From Phoronis australis (Eukaryota; Phoronida; Phoronidae): a stretch of 64,000 nt of DNA. Positions 1 to 13,600 of this stretch are shown one piece after another (within the stretch, counting starts at the first letter, position 1; each line of letters begins with the position of its first letter). Made by a program: the position numbers and the translations under genes. The notes under the pieces are model-generated. The model was not told the DNA's origin and ran no database searches. It worked only from the letters and a program-made list of their open reading frames with translations. Location: the NCBI GenBank assembly GCA_002633005.1, contig NMRA01000659.1:64500-128499 (forward strand), given 5' to 3'.

Positions 1-1
1 G

Positions 2-1076
2 AAGGAAGAGTGCCACTCGGCCAACCAGGAAGTGATCACATTCCGCCAGCAGTCGCACAAGCTCGAGGTGGAGCTAGAGGGCGCTAGGAGTCACGAGCAG
101 CTGCTCAATGAACAGGTAAGAGAAAGTGGCAGCTGAGTACTGGAGAGGTGCTCAGTATAGTTTGAGTTGTTGACAATTCAATGCAGTGTCTTCAACTGAA
201 CTTTTAAGGAAATGGGTAATTAGCAATGTACTTGGTGAGGCTGGTGAATTGCCAGCAGTGTGATTTAACTAATGATCATGAGTGCAGAGCTTCGTAGTGC
301 AATGTGAGATAACTTTGAGTGTGCACAAATAGCCCTTGGCTTAGGCTTGGCTGCCATTTTTGGTGCTCTTTACTAAAATTATTGAACCTTCAAAGTGCAG
401 CCTTGTGTGATTATTCTGATTGTATTAATTAAACTATTTGTGTGCATCATAGACTACAGTGCATTTATCACCACCTACATTATCAATGCATGAGATCTGT
501 AATCTTGAGTACAAGTTGCAGTGTCCTTGTTCACTAGCGGTATTTGACGAGCTTGCTTGTGTTACGACTGGGATGTACGTCAGCTGATTATGGTTGTTTG
601 TTGTGTCATTAGACTTTGAAGTTTGCAATTGCGTGCCCTGAATATTGCCTGAAATATTCATGACACCAAAGACTCTACCAATTAAAAGGAGTACATCAAA
701 AGGCTTTTTAATGCCGAAAATTTTCTTTGAATCGCATTGCTAGGCGATGAAATAGATACCAAAATTTCCCATTTAAATTTGTTAACCGAATTCTGAGATT
801 AGCACATGAAGTAGGTGGTGCCTCTGTTGAGAATTTCATTAAAGAATACCACAGTTGTGAATCTCTGTGATTTGTGTCTGCATGGACTGCGATGGTTTCA
901 CATTGCAGGTTGAGCAACAGGACTCTATCCTGTCCCAACTTCAGTCGGAGATCCGTGCAGAGCGCGGCCGCCAACAGGAGTCCAACAAGCAGCTGCAGCA
1001 GTGCAAGAAGCTGATCACAGAGCTGCAGGATGAGCTGGAGGGCTGTCAAAAGCAGCAGAAGGAGTTCACAGCCAAG
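2..1076 (+). CDS. Two 3' exons of an upstream coiled-coil coding segment (partial, runs off the window edge)
   Basis: Two exons read in phase 0 into one coiled coil. The first is 2-115 (38 codons, donor GTAAGA at 116). The second is 909-1076 (56 codons, acceptor TTGCAG, donor GTCAGT at 1077). Both are rich in Q, E, K and L with regular heptads (for example QQDSILSQLQSEIRAERG) and share the GC-rich codon use of the exons at 10-19 kb. They probably belong to the same locus as the downstream gene, as 5' exons of a longer or alternative transcript. However, I find no in-phase acceptor joining 1076 to the giant exon: a splice at 3678 would shift the frame into a TGA. Splicing straight to 7879 (phase 0) would keep the frame. 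The alternative is an adjacent, separate gene. Confidence 0.6.
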
Positions 1077-3703
1077 GTCAGTGGGAGGAGTTTGGTGCTG
1101 TCACCAGCAGTGTTATGTGTGTGGCGGTTGGGCCTTGTTCTCTGACAAGCAGCTGTGTACTATCTAGGAATGTTGTGGGTGGAGCTACTGTGTGTTACTG
1201 TGTTGTCTTTGTGGGCAGGACCTTGTTCCATGCCAGTAGCCCTGTTTACAACTTAATGAGTGGAACTTTATGCCGTGACAAACGAGACCTACATATTGTG
1301 TAACTTTCTGTTGCCTGTGTGAATGCTGTCTTGTTCTGAGACAAATAGCATGTGGATGGGGTTTTGTTCCAGTTACAAGCAGCTGTATATTTATCTTACA
1401 GACATTCTTTATTGGTTGTACTTTGTGCGCTAGTAAGCTTCTATTCCGTCAAAAGTGCAACTGTGACTCCAAACAGGGGTTGGAAAGTATAATCGGAAAG
1501 TGACCCACATTTTGGGTAGTAAAGGGTCAAAAGACTCGTTGTTAGTTACAGTAATTGCCTTTAACTTTTGTTTATGACGTTGAAGCAACAATAAAAATAA
1601 CTTTTACCTTTGGCGGATGATGTCTACTCTATTGTTTACCATCTTATGCTAAGAGATTTTTTCGTGTCCTAGATGAGGTGTCATTTTGGCCTACTGAGCA
1701 AAGGTGCACGAGGCAGTTGTTGGATTTACGCAAAGCAGTGGTTGCAAAATTATTCTTGGCAATTTTATTACTGATTTGGTGTTTTCTGTCTAGTAACTTG
1801 CCTCTTGATAATGTTTAGAAGTTAAAGTGGATAATATATTAAAAAAAATCATTTCAGTCAACTGGCGAAGGCGGCCATTTTGTACTAGATCCATGCACTT
1901 TTATCCTGCTGTAAAGATATCCACCAGAGATGTCTTATTTTTTTGTCTGTGGCTTCACCAAACTTATAATTTTGCTAGTTCGCTACGAGGTGGAAAATAG
2001 AAATGACAGCTGTATATAAAAAGTATGAGAAAAACTGAATCTGTAAGCAAATAAGCACTCTGTTGAAACACTCGACTTCCATGCAGTCATGCCGAATTCA
2101 CCACATCATTTTTAAAGATTATTTTCTGAGTGTTGCTGTAATGTGGGTGTGTGCAAGGAGTATGTACACTTGATCAATGTGCGTAATTCCAACCCTGTTG
2201 CAGATTTAGAGTTGGAGTTTCACTAGCAGTGGTTGCACAGTGTTGTGGATGAGGCCTTATCTGGCTATTGTCTATGGGGTCCTTATTCATTCACCACAGC
2301 TGTGTATATAATTTACTGTGACTTGTGTATTACCTTGTGCCCCTATAAGGCACTTTCAGCTTGCGTTTTAGTAGTCTTAAACATCATTAACAAAGTGACT
2401 TTTCACTTAAATAGTTAAAATAATAATGTTCTCCTAGGGTCTGTTTCAGGAAGGTGACTTGAGACACAAATTTGTTCTTACGCTCCCTTTTTGCAGTCTC
2501 TGAAAAAATGTTTAGCCAAGTGATTACGAAAGCATCACAATCAACAAAGAAGTTATCAAAATTATCTTAATAACTACCAGTTATGTGTATATTCTCAGAG
2601 ACTGTAAATTTGCTCAAGTGAGATTTAATTATTTTTTTTGAAAATATTTGTGTGGAGCGTAACACCAAATCTCTGACTCATGGTGTCCACTGTTGTGTAT
2701 CACATATTTGTATTTATTTTACAGGGCCAACCCTATGATCTAAAGTATTTCCTTTAATCACTGATGTTGCCTTTTGTTTATTCGTTTGTAAATAATGTTT
2801 TCATTGTTTCAGGTACGTGATGTTAAAAGTTGCTTATCTGTTACAGATTTCACCATTTTGATTTGCTGCTTACCATTATTATGCTCTAATTGTTTCTGCA
2901 TTTCCAATGCTTGTCTAACAACAATTTTAAAAACTGGAGATTGCAACAGATTGATGTAACTTAAGTTATAAAATTTGCTTACATGCTACTTATATTCTGA
3001 GAAAAGAAATGTGAGTTTATTCGCCAGTTCACTCTACCAACCATTGGGTTCCTGCAATTAGATAATTACGGATTTCTTGCAACCGAGACTGTATTACATA
3101 CCTTGGGTTTTTGCCTCTGAATTACTCTTAGTGGCACTTATCTGCTTCTTAATTTTTTTCTGTGCTGTACCATATTCATTCAGTGCATTTTTACTCTAGA
3201 CTACTTCTTTAATGTAACGTCTTGAAGGTAACAATGCCTGTAGCTGTATTTACGCCAAATATGAGCATTCTGCTTATTCATCATGTCAGACCTTACTGTC
3301 CATTGTTGACATTTTCTTTAAAAGAACTTGGCAAGTCTGCAGAAAAGTTGTGTGTTCTCCAAGGTAGATTTTTGCTACTTTATTTTGAAATGTCTGATTA
3401 TTCGTTGAGTTTGTCTTTTGCAGTATTTCAAAATCAAAACATTCCAGTTTTGTAATAGTTATTGTAATTATCTTGTGCCACCCCAATTTCTTTTAGGAAA
3501 GCACGTCTCTTAATTATGATATCTGGATAATAAAAATTCACTTTGAATTTATTTCTTGCGTAGATATGGATGAAGTAATACCTGAATACATGACTTCTGT
3601 GTTGTTGAGGAAATAAGCTATTGGATGAATGCCAAAGATTTCATCAGCCACTTGACCTTGTGAGGAATACAATCCAGAAACTATTTATCAATCATCCTTT
3701 AAA

Positions 3704-6700
3704 ATGAGCAGACCATCATCTCCAGGAAAGAAGAAGACGACTCAGCTGCAAAAAGATCTTGAAAGGGCCAATGACAAAATTAAGAGTCTGCAGGAGAAAG
3801 TTGAAAGCTTAGAGGCACAGCTTGCCCAAGCGAAGTGCATCTCAATCAGGGCACCAGACAGTGATGAAGTATTTGAGTGTGCCAAAGAGGACCATTTCCG
3901 TAGACTGAAACAAGAACTAAAAGATGCATATGCCAAGCTAGAAGATGCAGAGAAGCAGAATGTGGAACTGCGCCAACAGACACCAAAAAGGGAAATGAGT
4001 CTGGTTCAAGATCTCAAAGAGGAAACAATTCGAGTGGATAAACTTGTGGCTGAAAATGAAGCCCTTAAGAGAGATCTGCAGCTTAAAGAAGAAGCTCTTG
4101 AGAAATCTAAGCAACAATATCTTGGTGCAGTTGATGACATGAAACATTTGATGGAGCACAATGCTCAACTGAAGCAGCGAATTTTTCAAATGTCTGAAAA
4201 TAAATCTGCTGAAATATCTGAAAATGTAGCTCTGAAGAAAGAGTTACAACTGAAGGAAAAGGCCCGTGAGGAAGCTAACCAGAAGTACCTGGATGCAGTG
4301 AAAGACATGAAACATATGATGGAACACAATGCTCAACTGAAGCAGCGGATTGCTCTATTGTCTGAAAATAAATCTGCTGAAATATCTGAAAATGTAGCCC
4401 TGAAGAAAGAGTTACAGCTGAAGGAAAAGGCCCGTGAGGAAGCTGACCAGAAATATCTAAATGCAGTGAAAGACATGAGCCATATGATGGAACACAATAC
4501 TCGGCTCAAGCAGCGAATTCGTGAGCAGTCTGAAAGTATATCTGGTGATTCTAAGAAAGTCAAGTTTGAGAAAGAGGTTGTTGAGGAGCAGCAAGGAATA
4601 CCAGAAACATCTAAAGTTGCCAGCTTTGGCGTTAAAGCGGGTAATGCACAAAGTCACTCACAGCAAACAACTGTGGCTAGTGCACCACAACTGCTTTTGG
4701 AAGATGCAAAGAAGAAAATTAAAGACCTTGAAGCAGAAAACAAGAGTTTACATCTAATTAATGCTGAGTACATAAGTAAGGACAAAACCGTGGAGAAAGT
4801 TGACCCTGATAAAATTCGCTCTCAGTTGGCTAACTTGGAGCCTACATATATTAACCCTCATCTCAGTCCAACAGAGAAAGAGAGTGCAATGAGGTCTTTG
4901 AAGTCATTGTATCTCCTTCTGCAGGAAGCACGCAACAGAGTTGAAGAGTTAGAAAGAGAAAATCAAAGGTTGTTATCTCAAAACGGGAGTGGAGCAGACG
5001 ATAACACAGTAAGGAAAATTTTACATCAAGAGATGGAGCTCAACGACCAGGGTCGACTAACTTCCTATATGGAGGAACAAGTTAAAGGACTTCAGCAGAG
5101 CAAAGGCAAAGGCAGTTTGGAGGTTCGTTTAGAAGAGGCTCTTGGTCGTATAAAGGAGTTTGAAGCTGAAAATAAGAAACTAAGTGAAGACGGAAAACAG
5201 TTTAAACGAAGAATGGCTAAAGAGTTAACAGACTTGCATGAAGTTTATAGCAAAGAAGTAAGAAAAGTCAGTATATACGAGCAGCAGATCAAAGATGCTG
5301 GAGAGGAAATAAGGCGCTTGTCCACTGTGGAGTCAAATCTCAAAAAAGAGATTTCTGCACTTAATACAAAGATTCATCAAGGTGATGTAGATAAGAACAG
5401 TTCGATCTCGGCTGTAGAAAAGGAACTTAGAGCTGAAATATCACTTTTGAGGTCAAGAGAAGTGGAGACTGCTAAGGCCCATGAACGGCTTATCGCAGAA
5501 GTGCGTAGCTGGGAAGGAAAAGGCAGTAAGATGGCAGCAGATGGAAATGAACTGAAATTGGAAATTAAACAGCTAAAAGAAGCTGCCGAAGTCTCATCCA
5601 GGCGGTTTCATAACGACTTAGATTCACAGGTGCAACACTGGAAAGGCAAGGTGGACACCATGACTAAAACTGAAGAAGACTTGAGAGCTGAAATTCTGAT
5701 ATTAGAGAAGGGCAAGGAAAAGTCTTCTGAGGTGATTGACAGACTTAGGAAAGAGGTTCAAGGCTTACAGGAGAAAGTAAGCAGCATGGCTTCTGTTGAG
5801 CAAGGTCTGAAGGCAGATGTTGCTCAGCTTCAGGCCAGAATCCAGCAGCAGGACGTTCCTGGCACAGCTGACAAGGAACAGAGAGTGGTTAAACGAATGC
5901 CAGATGATGTTGCGAGCCTAAAGTCTGACCATGGTTATTTCACAGATGGCGAGTCGTCTACTGGTCATGAGTTTTGTCGGCAAGAAGTGGAGCAACTGAG
6001 AGGGTGTTTACAAATGAAAACAAAACTGCTAGATGAAATGCTTGAGCGAATGAAAGAGTTGGAGCTAAGAAACAGTGAACTGCAGTCAAAATTGAAACAG
6101 TGTTCTCCAAAGGATCTTCAGGCAAATCCGGGTGATATAGTTCCAGTCCATTTAACAAATTTGAAGCTTCACAGCAGTTGGATTGAAAATGTAGATTTAA
6201 GAGAGATGCTACTGGCCAAGACCAAGCAGTTAGATGAAGCAATCAAGTCTTTGCAAGAACTGGAAAAGCAGCATGTTGATTTGATTGACAATTTAAAAGA
6301 CCTGAAGTCTAACGAAGATCCTGGGTTTGAAGAAGAGCTGTATAGGAGACTCTCATCTAACTTACAAGAATCTCTTAACCATAAGAGTTTGAGACTGCAG
6401 CAAGCTTACGAGGACATGCAATCTCTAGATGTACATTATGTCAAGGCCCAAAATGATTTGAAGAAATCTGATACAACCATCAGTAACTTAAAAGCAGAAA
6501 TTACCAAACTCAAAGATAGTCTGGATTTGGAGCAAAGTAATGCCAAACGTTATCAGAAAGACTGCCTCCATCTTCAGAATAAGATACTTGACAGTACTCT
6601 GGCTATATGTCCCTCATGTGTAGCAAATGGGAATATTCCGGCGATCGAGACATTGCAACAACTCAAGAACAATCTTGGAATAGCTATTCTCCATGGAGAT

Positions 6701-7624
6701 GGCGACGAGAAAGATGGTGGACAGGACAGCTCACAATTAGGATTATTACACTTCAATGAAGCGTTGACAAGAGCCTTGAGCCACTTTGAGAACCGCATGT
6801 CTATTAACAAGAAGCCTGATAGTGCTGATGCTGCGGCCTATGGCGACATGAAAGGTATGATAAACGAACTAAATGAAGCGGAGTTGAAGAACCGGAAACT
6901 AATGCGGGAACTTCAGCTTGATGGTGAGATGAAAGCTCTAATGAACGAGGATGAATGTGCTCATACACAAAAGAAGCTTGATGATGCTGTTAGTGAAGTA
7001 AGATCTTTAAAGGAGACTGTCGCGTTAATGCAAGAAGAACTTCGCGCCAAAGAGTTGCAGTTGGTCAGACTTGAAGAGGCAAAGGAGTTACTTATTGTAG
7101 AGGTGCATGGGCACAAGGCTGTTGCCAGAGACCTCCAGGGAGAACTTGAAGAGCTGGCTACTGACTATAGGGCTGTGCAGGAGAGCTTAGATGATTCCAG
7201 GGAGACCATTGACAAATTGGAAACAGCTCTGAGCAATGAGAAGCAGATGCTAGAGATTGAGAGCACAAGTCTGCGTGCAGCTAAAATGGAAGTTGCTCGA
7301 CTGATGGGTCAACAAGAAGTCAATCGAATTCATGCTGTCAATGCCAGCCTGGAACCAGGGCAGCTGAAGGCGCAGCTGGACCTGGAGAAGAACGCAGCGC
7401 ACAGTGCTAAGGAGGAACTGTGTAACGTGAGGATGGAACTACACCGGGAGAATCAACGGATAGTGGATGTCATGCAGCAGTTGGTGAGCAGTCAACAGGA
7501 GGTGAGCAAAGAGAAGCAGCAAACAAAACGTCAGAAAGACGAGGTCGAAAGGTATGAGAAGCTGGTGGAAGAGTTGAGGACCCAGTTGTTGGCACAGACT
7601 AATGATGACACAGAAGTGAAGAAG
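3704..7624 (+). CDS. Giant first coding exon of the coiled-coil gene
   Basis: This single exon holds 1,307 codons and ends at AAG|GTAAGG (donor at 7625); reading through would meet TAG at 7631. Residues 12-110 form the first coiled coil. Residues 117-172, 173-228 and 229-284 are three tandem 56-residue repeats. The rest is coiled coil broken by short linkers, with a CPSC pair near residue 968 that could be a zinc or disulfide site or chance. An exon this long beside introns every 0.3-1 kb is unusual. Its first 3.6 kb is A-rich in codon use, and from about 7364 (an in-phase CAG|CTG) it switches to the GC-rich style of the later exons. This hints that the 5' part was added later. Confidence 0.85.
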
Positions 7625-10600
7625 GTAAGGTAGAGAGGTGAGGATTGTTTCCAGTCTCTTCTTTGACACCACATGTTGTTATGTAATTGCGTTTATTAGT
7701 AATTGACTATTACGTTTCCATAATTGTAGCCTCTTGCAGTAAAATCAAACCTATAAAAATGTGAAATGTCATTGTGATTGATTTAGATATGAAGTAGTTT
7801 CTCTGTAGTTTTTGCCAACTGAAGGAAAACCTTAAGTTTGATTAATTGTGTTAAGAGCTGGCCTTCATTCTTCCTCAGGCAGAACTGAGTCAGTCAAACT
7901 TGGAGGACAAAGTAATGCAGCTGCAGAAATGCATCAAGGATCTGGAGTTCAAGGTAGTTTGCTAATGCTAAGGTGGTGTGTGAACCATTCCGACCTCCAC
8001 TTGCATATCATTTAGTCACTGTAGGAAGTTACAGTTGATGGGATAATTGTTTCCACGTTTGCAGTGTTTTTGCATCTCAGAGTCTTTCCACACTGTAGGA
8101 GGTTCTTATTTTCTCTTTTTGCTTCTTTTTCCTTTTTGCCTTCTTAAGCACCTCGACACAAGAAGTATCACTTACAGGTGATGCTTTTATTACCCTTTTC
8201 CCCAGAAATTCTGCAGAACTTGAAAGCGATTTGTGAAACCACGGGCCAAACCATTAACTTAATATGTGACATTTTGAAGTGGCCTATCTGTTGCAAAATT
8301 GTGTTCCCAAACACTTGTGAATAAGGTATGAGATAAGTGTTGTTATTACACCTTCACTCGCAGCCTGTTCCTAGATATTAAGAAGTCTAATGCCAGCAGT
8401 GAAATGAATGCTGTACCATCAGCTATCATACTCTCGTTGTTCATCAGCTGACAACTAGCAAAGACAGAAACACTTCCCTTCAGTTGGAGCTGGACTCGTC
8501 CAAGGAAGATATCGAGAAAATCGTGGAAGAGTTTCGCGATGAACTACGACAACTGCGTGAGCTGCGCCAGCGAGACTGCGAAGACCTGGTCAAACTGCAG
8601 TCAGACTTGTTGCAGGCCAATAAGGAAATTATGCGCTACAAGAGCCTGAGCAAACACCTGAATAGAAGCAAGTGGCCGGCCAGCGCATACTGTAAGGTGC
8701 ATGAGGTCTCGTCACTTGTTGATAGGCTGAAGGAGGAGATATTTGCGCTGAAGAACCGTGAGAATGACCATATCTCAAAGGTAGTGGGTCTGTGATTACT
8801 GACCACTGAACATTTTCTTTTAAGTAACAGATTCCAAAAATCCGTCCACGATTTGGTGGTTATCGTGAGTGTTCTGAGAGTATCTCCCATATTAGTTGTG
8901 GTCGAACAATACCACTTTGTGGTTGTTCATTTGCGTGCTATAAAATGTAAACATGCCTCTCGAGATGTTTGTGTAGATAATTATGTTTAGTGCCATCCTG
9001 TATTATATGCTCTGTTGGGATAGAGTTCTTAAGGTTTCTGGGTTTGATTTTCTTTGATTGAATGGTTGTGTTTTGTCAGTTGACTACGGTGGAGGGGGAA
9101 TACGAAGCTGATCAGAACATGATGAGATGTAAAGTAGATAGTCTGCAAAAGGAGGTAAGATTGGTCCATTCGTAATCATCAAATTATGACCTTTGGACTT
9201 TTATGTTCCTTGTTGCAGTTCTTCATTATCTGACAACTAATATCAAAACATGTAGGCTGTGATCATTGTCCGGGTGATAGCGGACATACTCAAAACCAGA
9301 TTTGATGAGTACAGGGATGAACGCCAATCAAGTTTGTATTGGCGAAATGCACTTACCTGGTGTTCTAAAATATTTTCTCGCTCTTCAAATGACAATAACA
9401 AAATGAATGTTGTTTGTTGACCTGGGGACAAGAGTACTCGGTAGGATTAAGTTCATAAAGAGGTTATCGGTAAAGGAATTTCGTCAAACGATTTAATAAA
9501 ATGCATTGTTTATTAAGTTGATAATGTTTTTTATTATTGTCTTTGCTCTTCCTTGAGAGTTTTCGAGTTTCTACAAGACGCAAAATTTGTTCTCCAAAAC
9601 TGAGTTGTATGCTTGCCATTACCCTGCATTGATTTTAATTACTGCAGGTAGTACGTATGTTGGTCGTCCTTTCCGTCAACCACATAGGGGGTGATCAACA
9701 CTGATCGAGTTTAATTTGATGATTGTAAACAATGTTACGTCAGTCTAACTGTGCTGTGCGTGTACTTCTAATAGCTGGAGACCAAGAACACAGAAATTGA
9801 CAGTTTGAGATTGGAGATTCATAGTCATAGACATAAAGAAGATAAGGTAGTATCTCATTGTTTTGAATTCGACAAAGCACACCTTGCTGTTGCTTTCTAG
9901 TTAACTTTGTATTGTTGTTCAGTTAGTCAATGCCAGGAACTTTACTGCGGTTCTGTTATTCCGCACTAGTTTCTCTTAACGTTGATTTACCTAATCATCT
10001 GCTGTCCTTAACTTTAATGTGTTTTGTTGAAGTGAAACCTGCTGTTAGAATTTTGTCTTTTCCCTTCTGGCTGAATGTATACCAAACATTTTAATTTTGA
10101 ACGTGGCTGTTTTGAACTGTAGCTTGAAGAATTGAACAAGATCAAGATAGACCGAGTTGATCAGCTGGAGAAAGAATGGTACCAACAGATGGCAGAGTCC
10201 AGCCTGCTGAGCAACCAGGTTGGATCGGCTGTTATACAGTCTGAAGCTGTTCCAGTTGGCAGTGTTTTTGCATTGAAGTTTTTCTTTTGTTTCACGGGCT
10301 AATTCTGTATCGTTTCTTTGCAGGGATGTCGTTTAATTGTTTTTGTTATGTATTGCTTTCTGTTTGGTTAGTTGTTGTTATAATTGTAATGCTGTATTGT
10401 GATGAAATGATGTGATGCACAACAGACAAGTGGACAAGTGTTTATGTATTAGTATGATGAACCATTTTTAAAGTGTTGTCATTGTCCTCTTTTGTCATAA
10501 TCAGGTGCTGATGCGATGTGGTGTTGTGGCCTGTCATAGTGCATATTCCATGTCCAGGGTTCATCTCCAGACTACATCCATCACTCTTTGGTGGTTGTTG

Positions 10601-13600
10601 CTGCCACCATTCCAACCATCGACACAGACTTACATGTAGACTTGTGTAGTGTTCTGTCACTAGACTATTTACTCATTGTCTTGCAGGTGAAGGATCGTGA
10701 GACGACTATCGACTCCCTGCGGCAGGAGATCGACTCGCTGCATCAGTCCATCAGGAGCCTGAAGGAGGAGCTAGCAACTAGAGATGGAGAGTTGCGGGTG
10801 GCTAAGATGAACTTACAGACAGCACAAAAACAGACTATACATCACTCGCAGGAGGTAAGGGGGTTGTTGTAGGAGCTGTTAGACCTACATGTGGTCAGGA
10901 GTGTTGTAGAAATGAATAGACCTACATGTGGTGAGGTGTGTTGTAGGAGCAATTAGACCTACATGTGGTGAGGGGTGATGTAGGAGCTATTAGACCTACA
11001 TGTGGTGAGAGGTGGTGTAGGAGCTATTCCTCTTACAGGAGGTGAGGGGTGTCATAGCAGCTACTCTCTATCTTCCTACTAAATGCTGTACAAGAGTGTA
11101 AAAGTAGGACTACCTTGTTCCTTTTGTTGTATTGACCCTGCCTTCACGCTGTGCTAACCTGTTGCAGGTGTCACGCTATGAGGAGACGTTGACTCAGCTA
11201 CAGGGTGAACTTGAACAAAGCCAGGACCAGTACAGGAACTGCCACAGTCAGGTATAATGGGGTTTTGCTCAGGTGTAACAGGGCTGTGTTGAAGAATAAT
11301 GTGGCTTTGTTTAGTTTATGTATAGTGCTTACACTTGCTGGTTCTAATGTTACAAGTCATTGTAATTCACACGGATCTATCTTGTTGATCCTGCTTGGGG
11401 TCCATTCATCTCTGATCTACATTGCACTTTCTGTTGTCTTAGTTGATGGAACAGGAAAAGGCTAACCAGGAACTGAAAGTGCAGCTGACCACGGTCCAGG
11501 GTAACAACAAGGAGTCGATGGACCAGCTAGCTGAGAAGTCCCGCCAACTGGCCAGCATACGGCAGGAGTTGTCAAGGTCGCAGGAGCAGTCACAGGTTCT
11601 GGCACAGGAGGTACGATCTCATGATCATTTGTAGTTTAAGACTTCATACCAGGGTGTGCAAAGTTATACTGTCCTTGCAGTCTGCGGATCAGATTTTTTC
11701 AGGGACCCTGGTATGATTTTCCACGAGGTGTTGGGAATTTTTTATAGCCGGATCAAATATCATGATTTGTTTCAAATGTAGAAAATACAAAAAATTTGGT
11801 TTTATTTGATTTTTACCTGTCTTGTTTGCCAAACTTTGAGCACATATGTGTGTCACATAATTCACTGTTTTGTTAGCATTTAGTAAGAACCATACAAAGC
11901 TTGGGACATTCAGAGGCAGTATATAAAATTTTGTCTGTTACATGCGGGTAGAAAACCTTTCAGCAGTTCGATTGATACCAGGGCCTAAGACTGCCACATT
12001 TGACGTTTTTGTAGTCTCCAACCCAAAACTAATGTATAGTTTACCACGCAGGTTGCGCTGCATGAGGACAAGATGCGGCGGCTGAGGCAGGAGTTGAGAA
12101 AGGTTCAGGAGAACAACAGAGCATCTGAAGAAGAGGTTGGTGCAGAGGATGGAGAGACAGAGTGGGAGGGGGGTGAAGGGGATGGGTAGACGTAGTTACT
12201 AGGTGGAAATGTCTGAAGAGGGGGTTGGTAGGGCGGACAGGTAGAGTTAGTTAGATGGAAAGTTATGTTCTTGCGCTCGTCATTTGTACAGTGTGGCTCC
12301 TTTTCCTTTTTATTTTTGCAGCACCTTTGCATGCCCTTGATAATATTACAACATTTAATAATGTAGTGTACCTGACAAAGTCAAACTGAGAATGATAAAA
12401 GTTCATTCGTAGTTTTTCACCTAATTCTCAGCATCACCCGTCAGTTTGAAAAGACAAATCATGCCAGGTGAAGTAGAATCGCCTGTCATTTCGGTTGTTC
12501 CAGCTTCAGGCATACGAGGCACGCTACCGTGGTCTGATGGGCGACCTGAAGTCTGCGGAGGAACGTGGCAAGATGGCGCTACAGGAAGTCTCGGTGAAAG
12601 AAGAAGAGGTTATGATGATGAAGATAGAGTTGCAGTCGACGCACGACAAATTGAGGCTCAAGGCCAACGAGGTATACCGGCCATTGTGGTTAGAAGGGGA
12701 ACTTTTTTCAGAATCAACGGTTTTCAGTGACATTGTCACTGAGTATTGGGAAGGCTGCCCGTTATGATAGGCAGTGAGACCGGATCAAAATGAGGCAGTT
12801 GCGTTTTTAGTGAACTACAGATGGTGATGCTCTATGCAACCAGATGAAGGTTTGCCTGCAGCTGAGGCAACTTTATTATGTTTATTATGTAACTTCTTAA
12901 ATTTTTCTTGGACAACTACACAAAGATTCGCATACAAGCAAAAACATTGCCTGATTTACATAAATTTTCTAAATTTTTGTGAGATCACAGAGTCAATTTT
13001 ACTGTCTTGTAAGTCGTGGAATTGTTGCAGTACTAGTGGGAGAGTCATTGGGGTTAACTAACGAGTGAGATGAGGTGAACAAGTGGGATAATTATGGTGC
13101 TTTGAGCATTACAACCAAACATGGCAAATGGGGAACGAAAAATTTATTACATTTTCTGAAATTAAATAGTTTGTAGTAAGAATTTTCAAAAACTGTTGAA
13201 AAAAGTAAAATAGAACCCCTGCATTAAGTTAGAAATGTTTACAACTGATGAGTGAAAGATGATAAATTTATCTGACAACACTAGGTAGTGTATACTCACT
13301 GGTCTCTTAAGTGGAAAGAAAATGTTTGTATCTCTGACACACGATAATTTTACATTTCTGAGGCTAAAAATGTCTGTCACTGTTAGAGGATTTCCTAGCA
13401 CTTAACGGGTCGCCGTATGGATGGTATTTGTGTCATTCTCCAGGTGGAGTCGCTGTTGAAAGATGGCGAGGTGATGAAGCAGAAGTATGAGAGTGCCACT
13501 GAGGAGATCACCAACCTGAAGGTGGCGCTGGAGGACAGTCGTGTGAACAGTGATCGTCTGCACAAGGAGAGTGAGCAGGTGGTGCATAATGTGAACAGCT

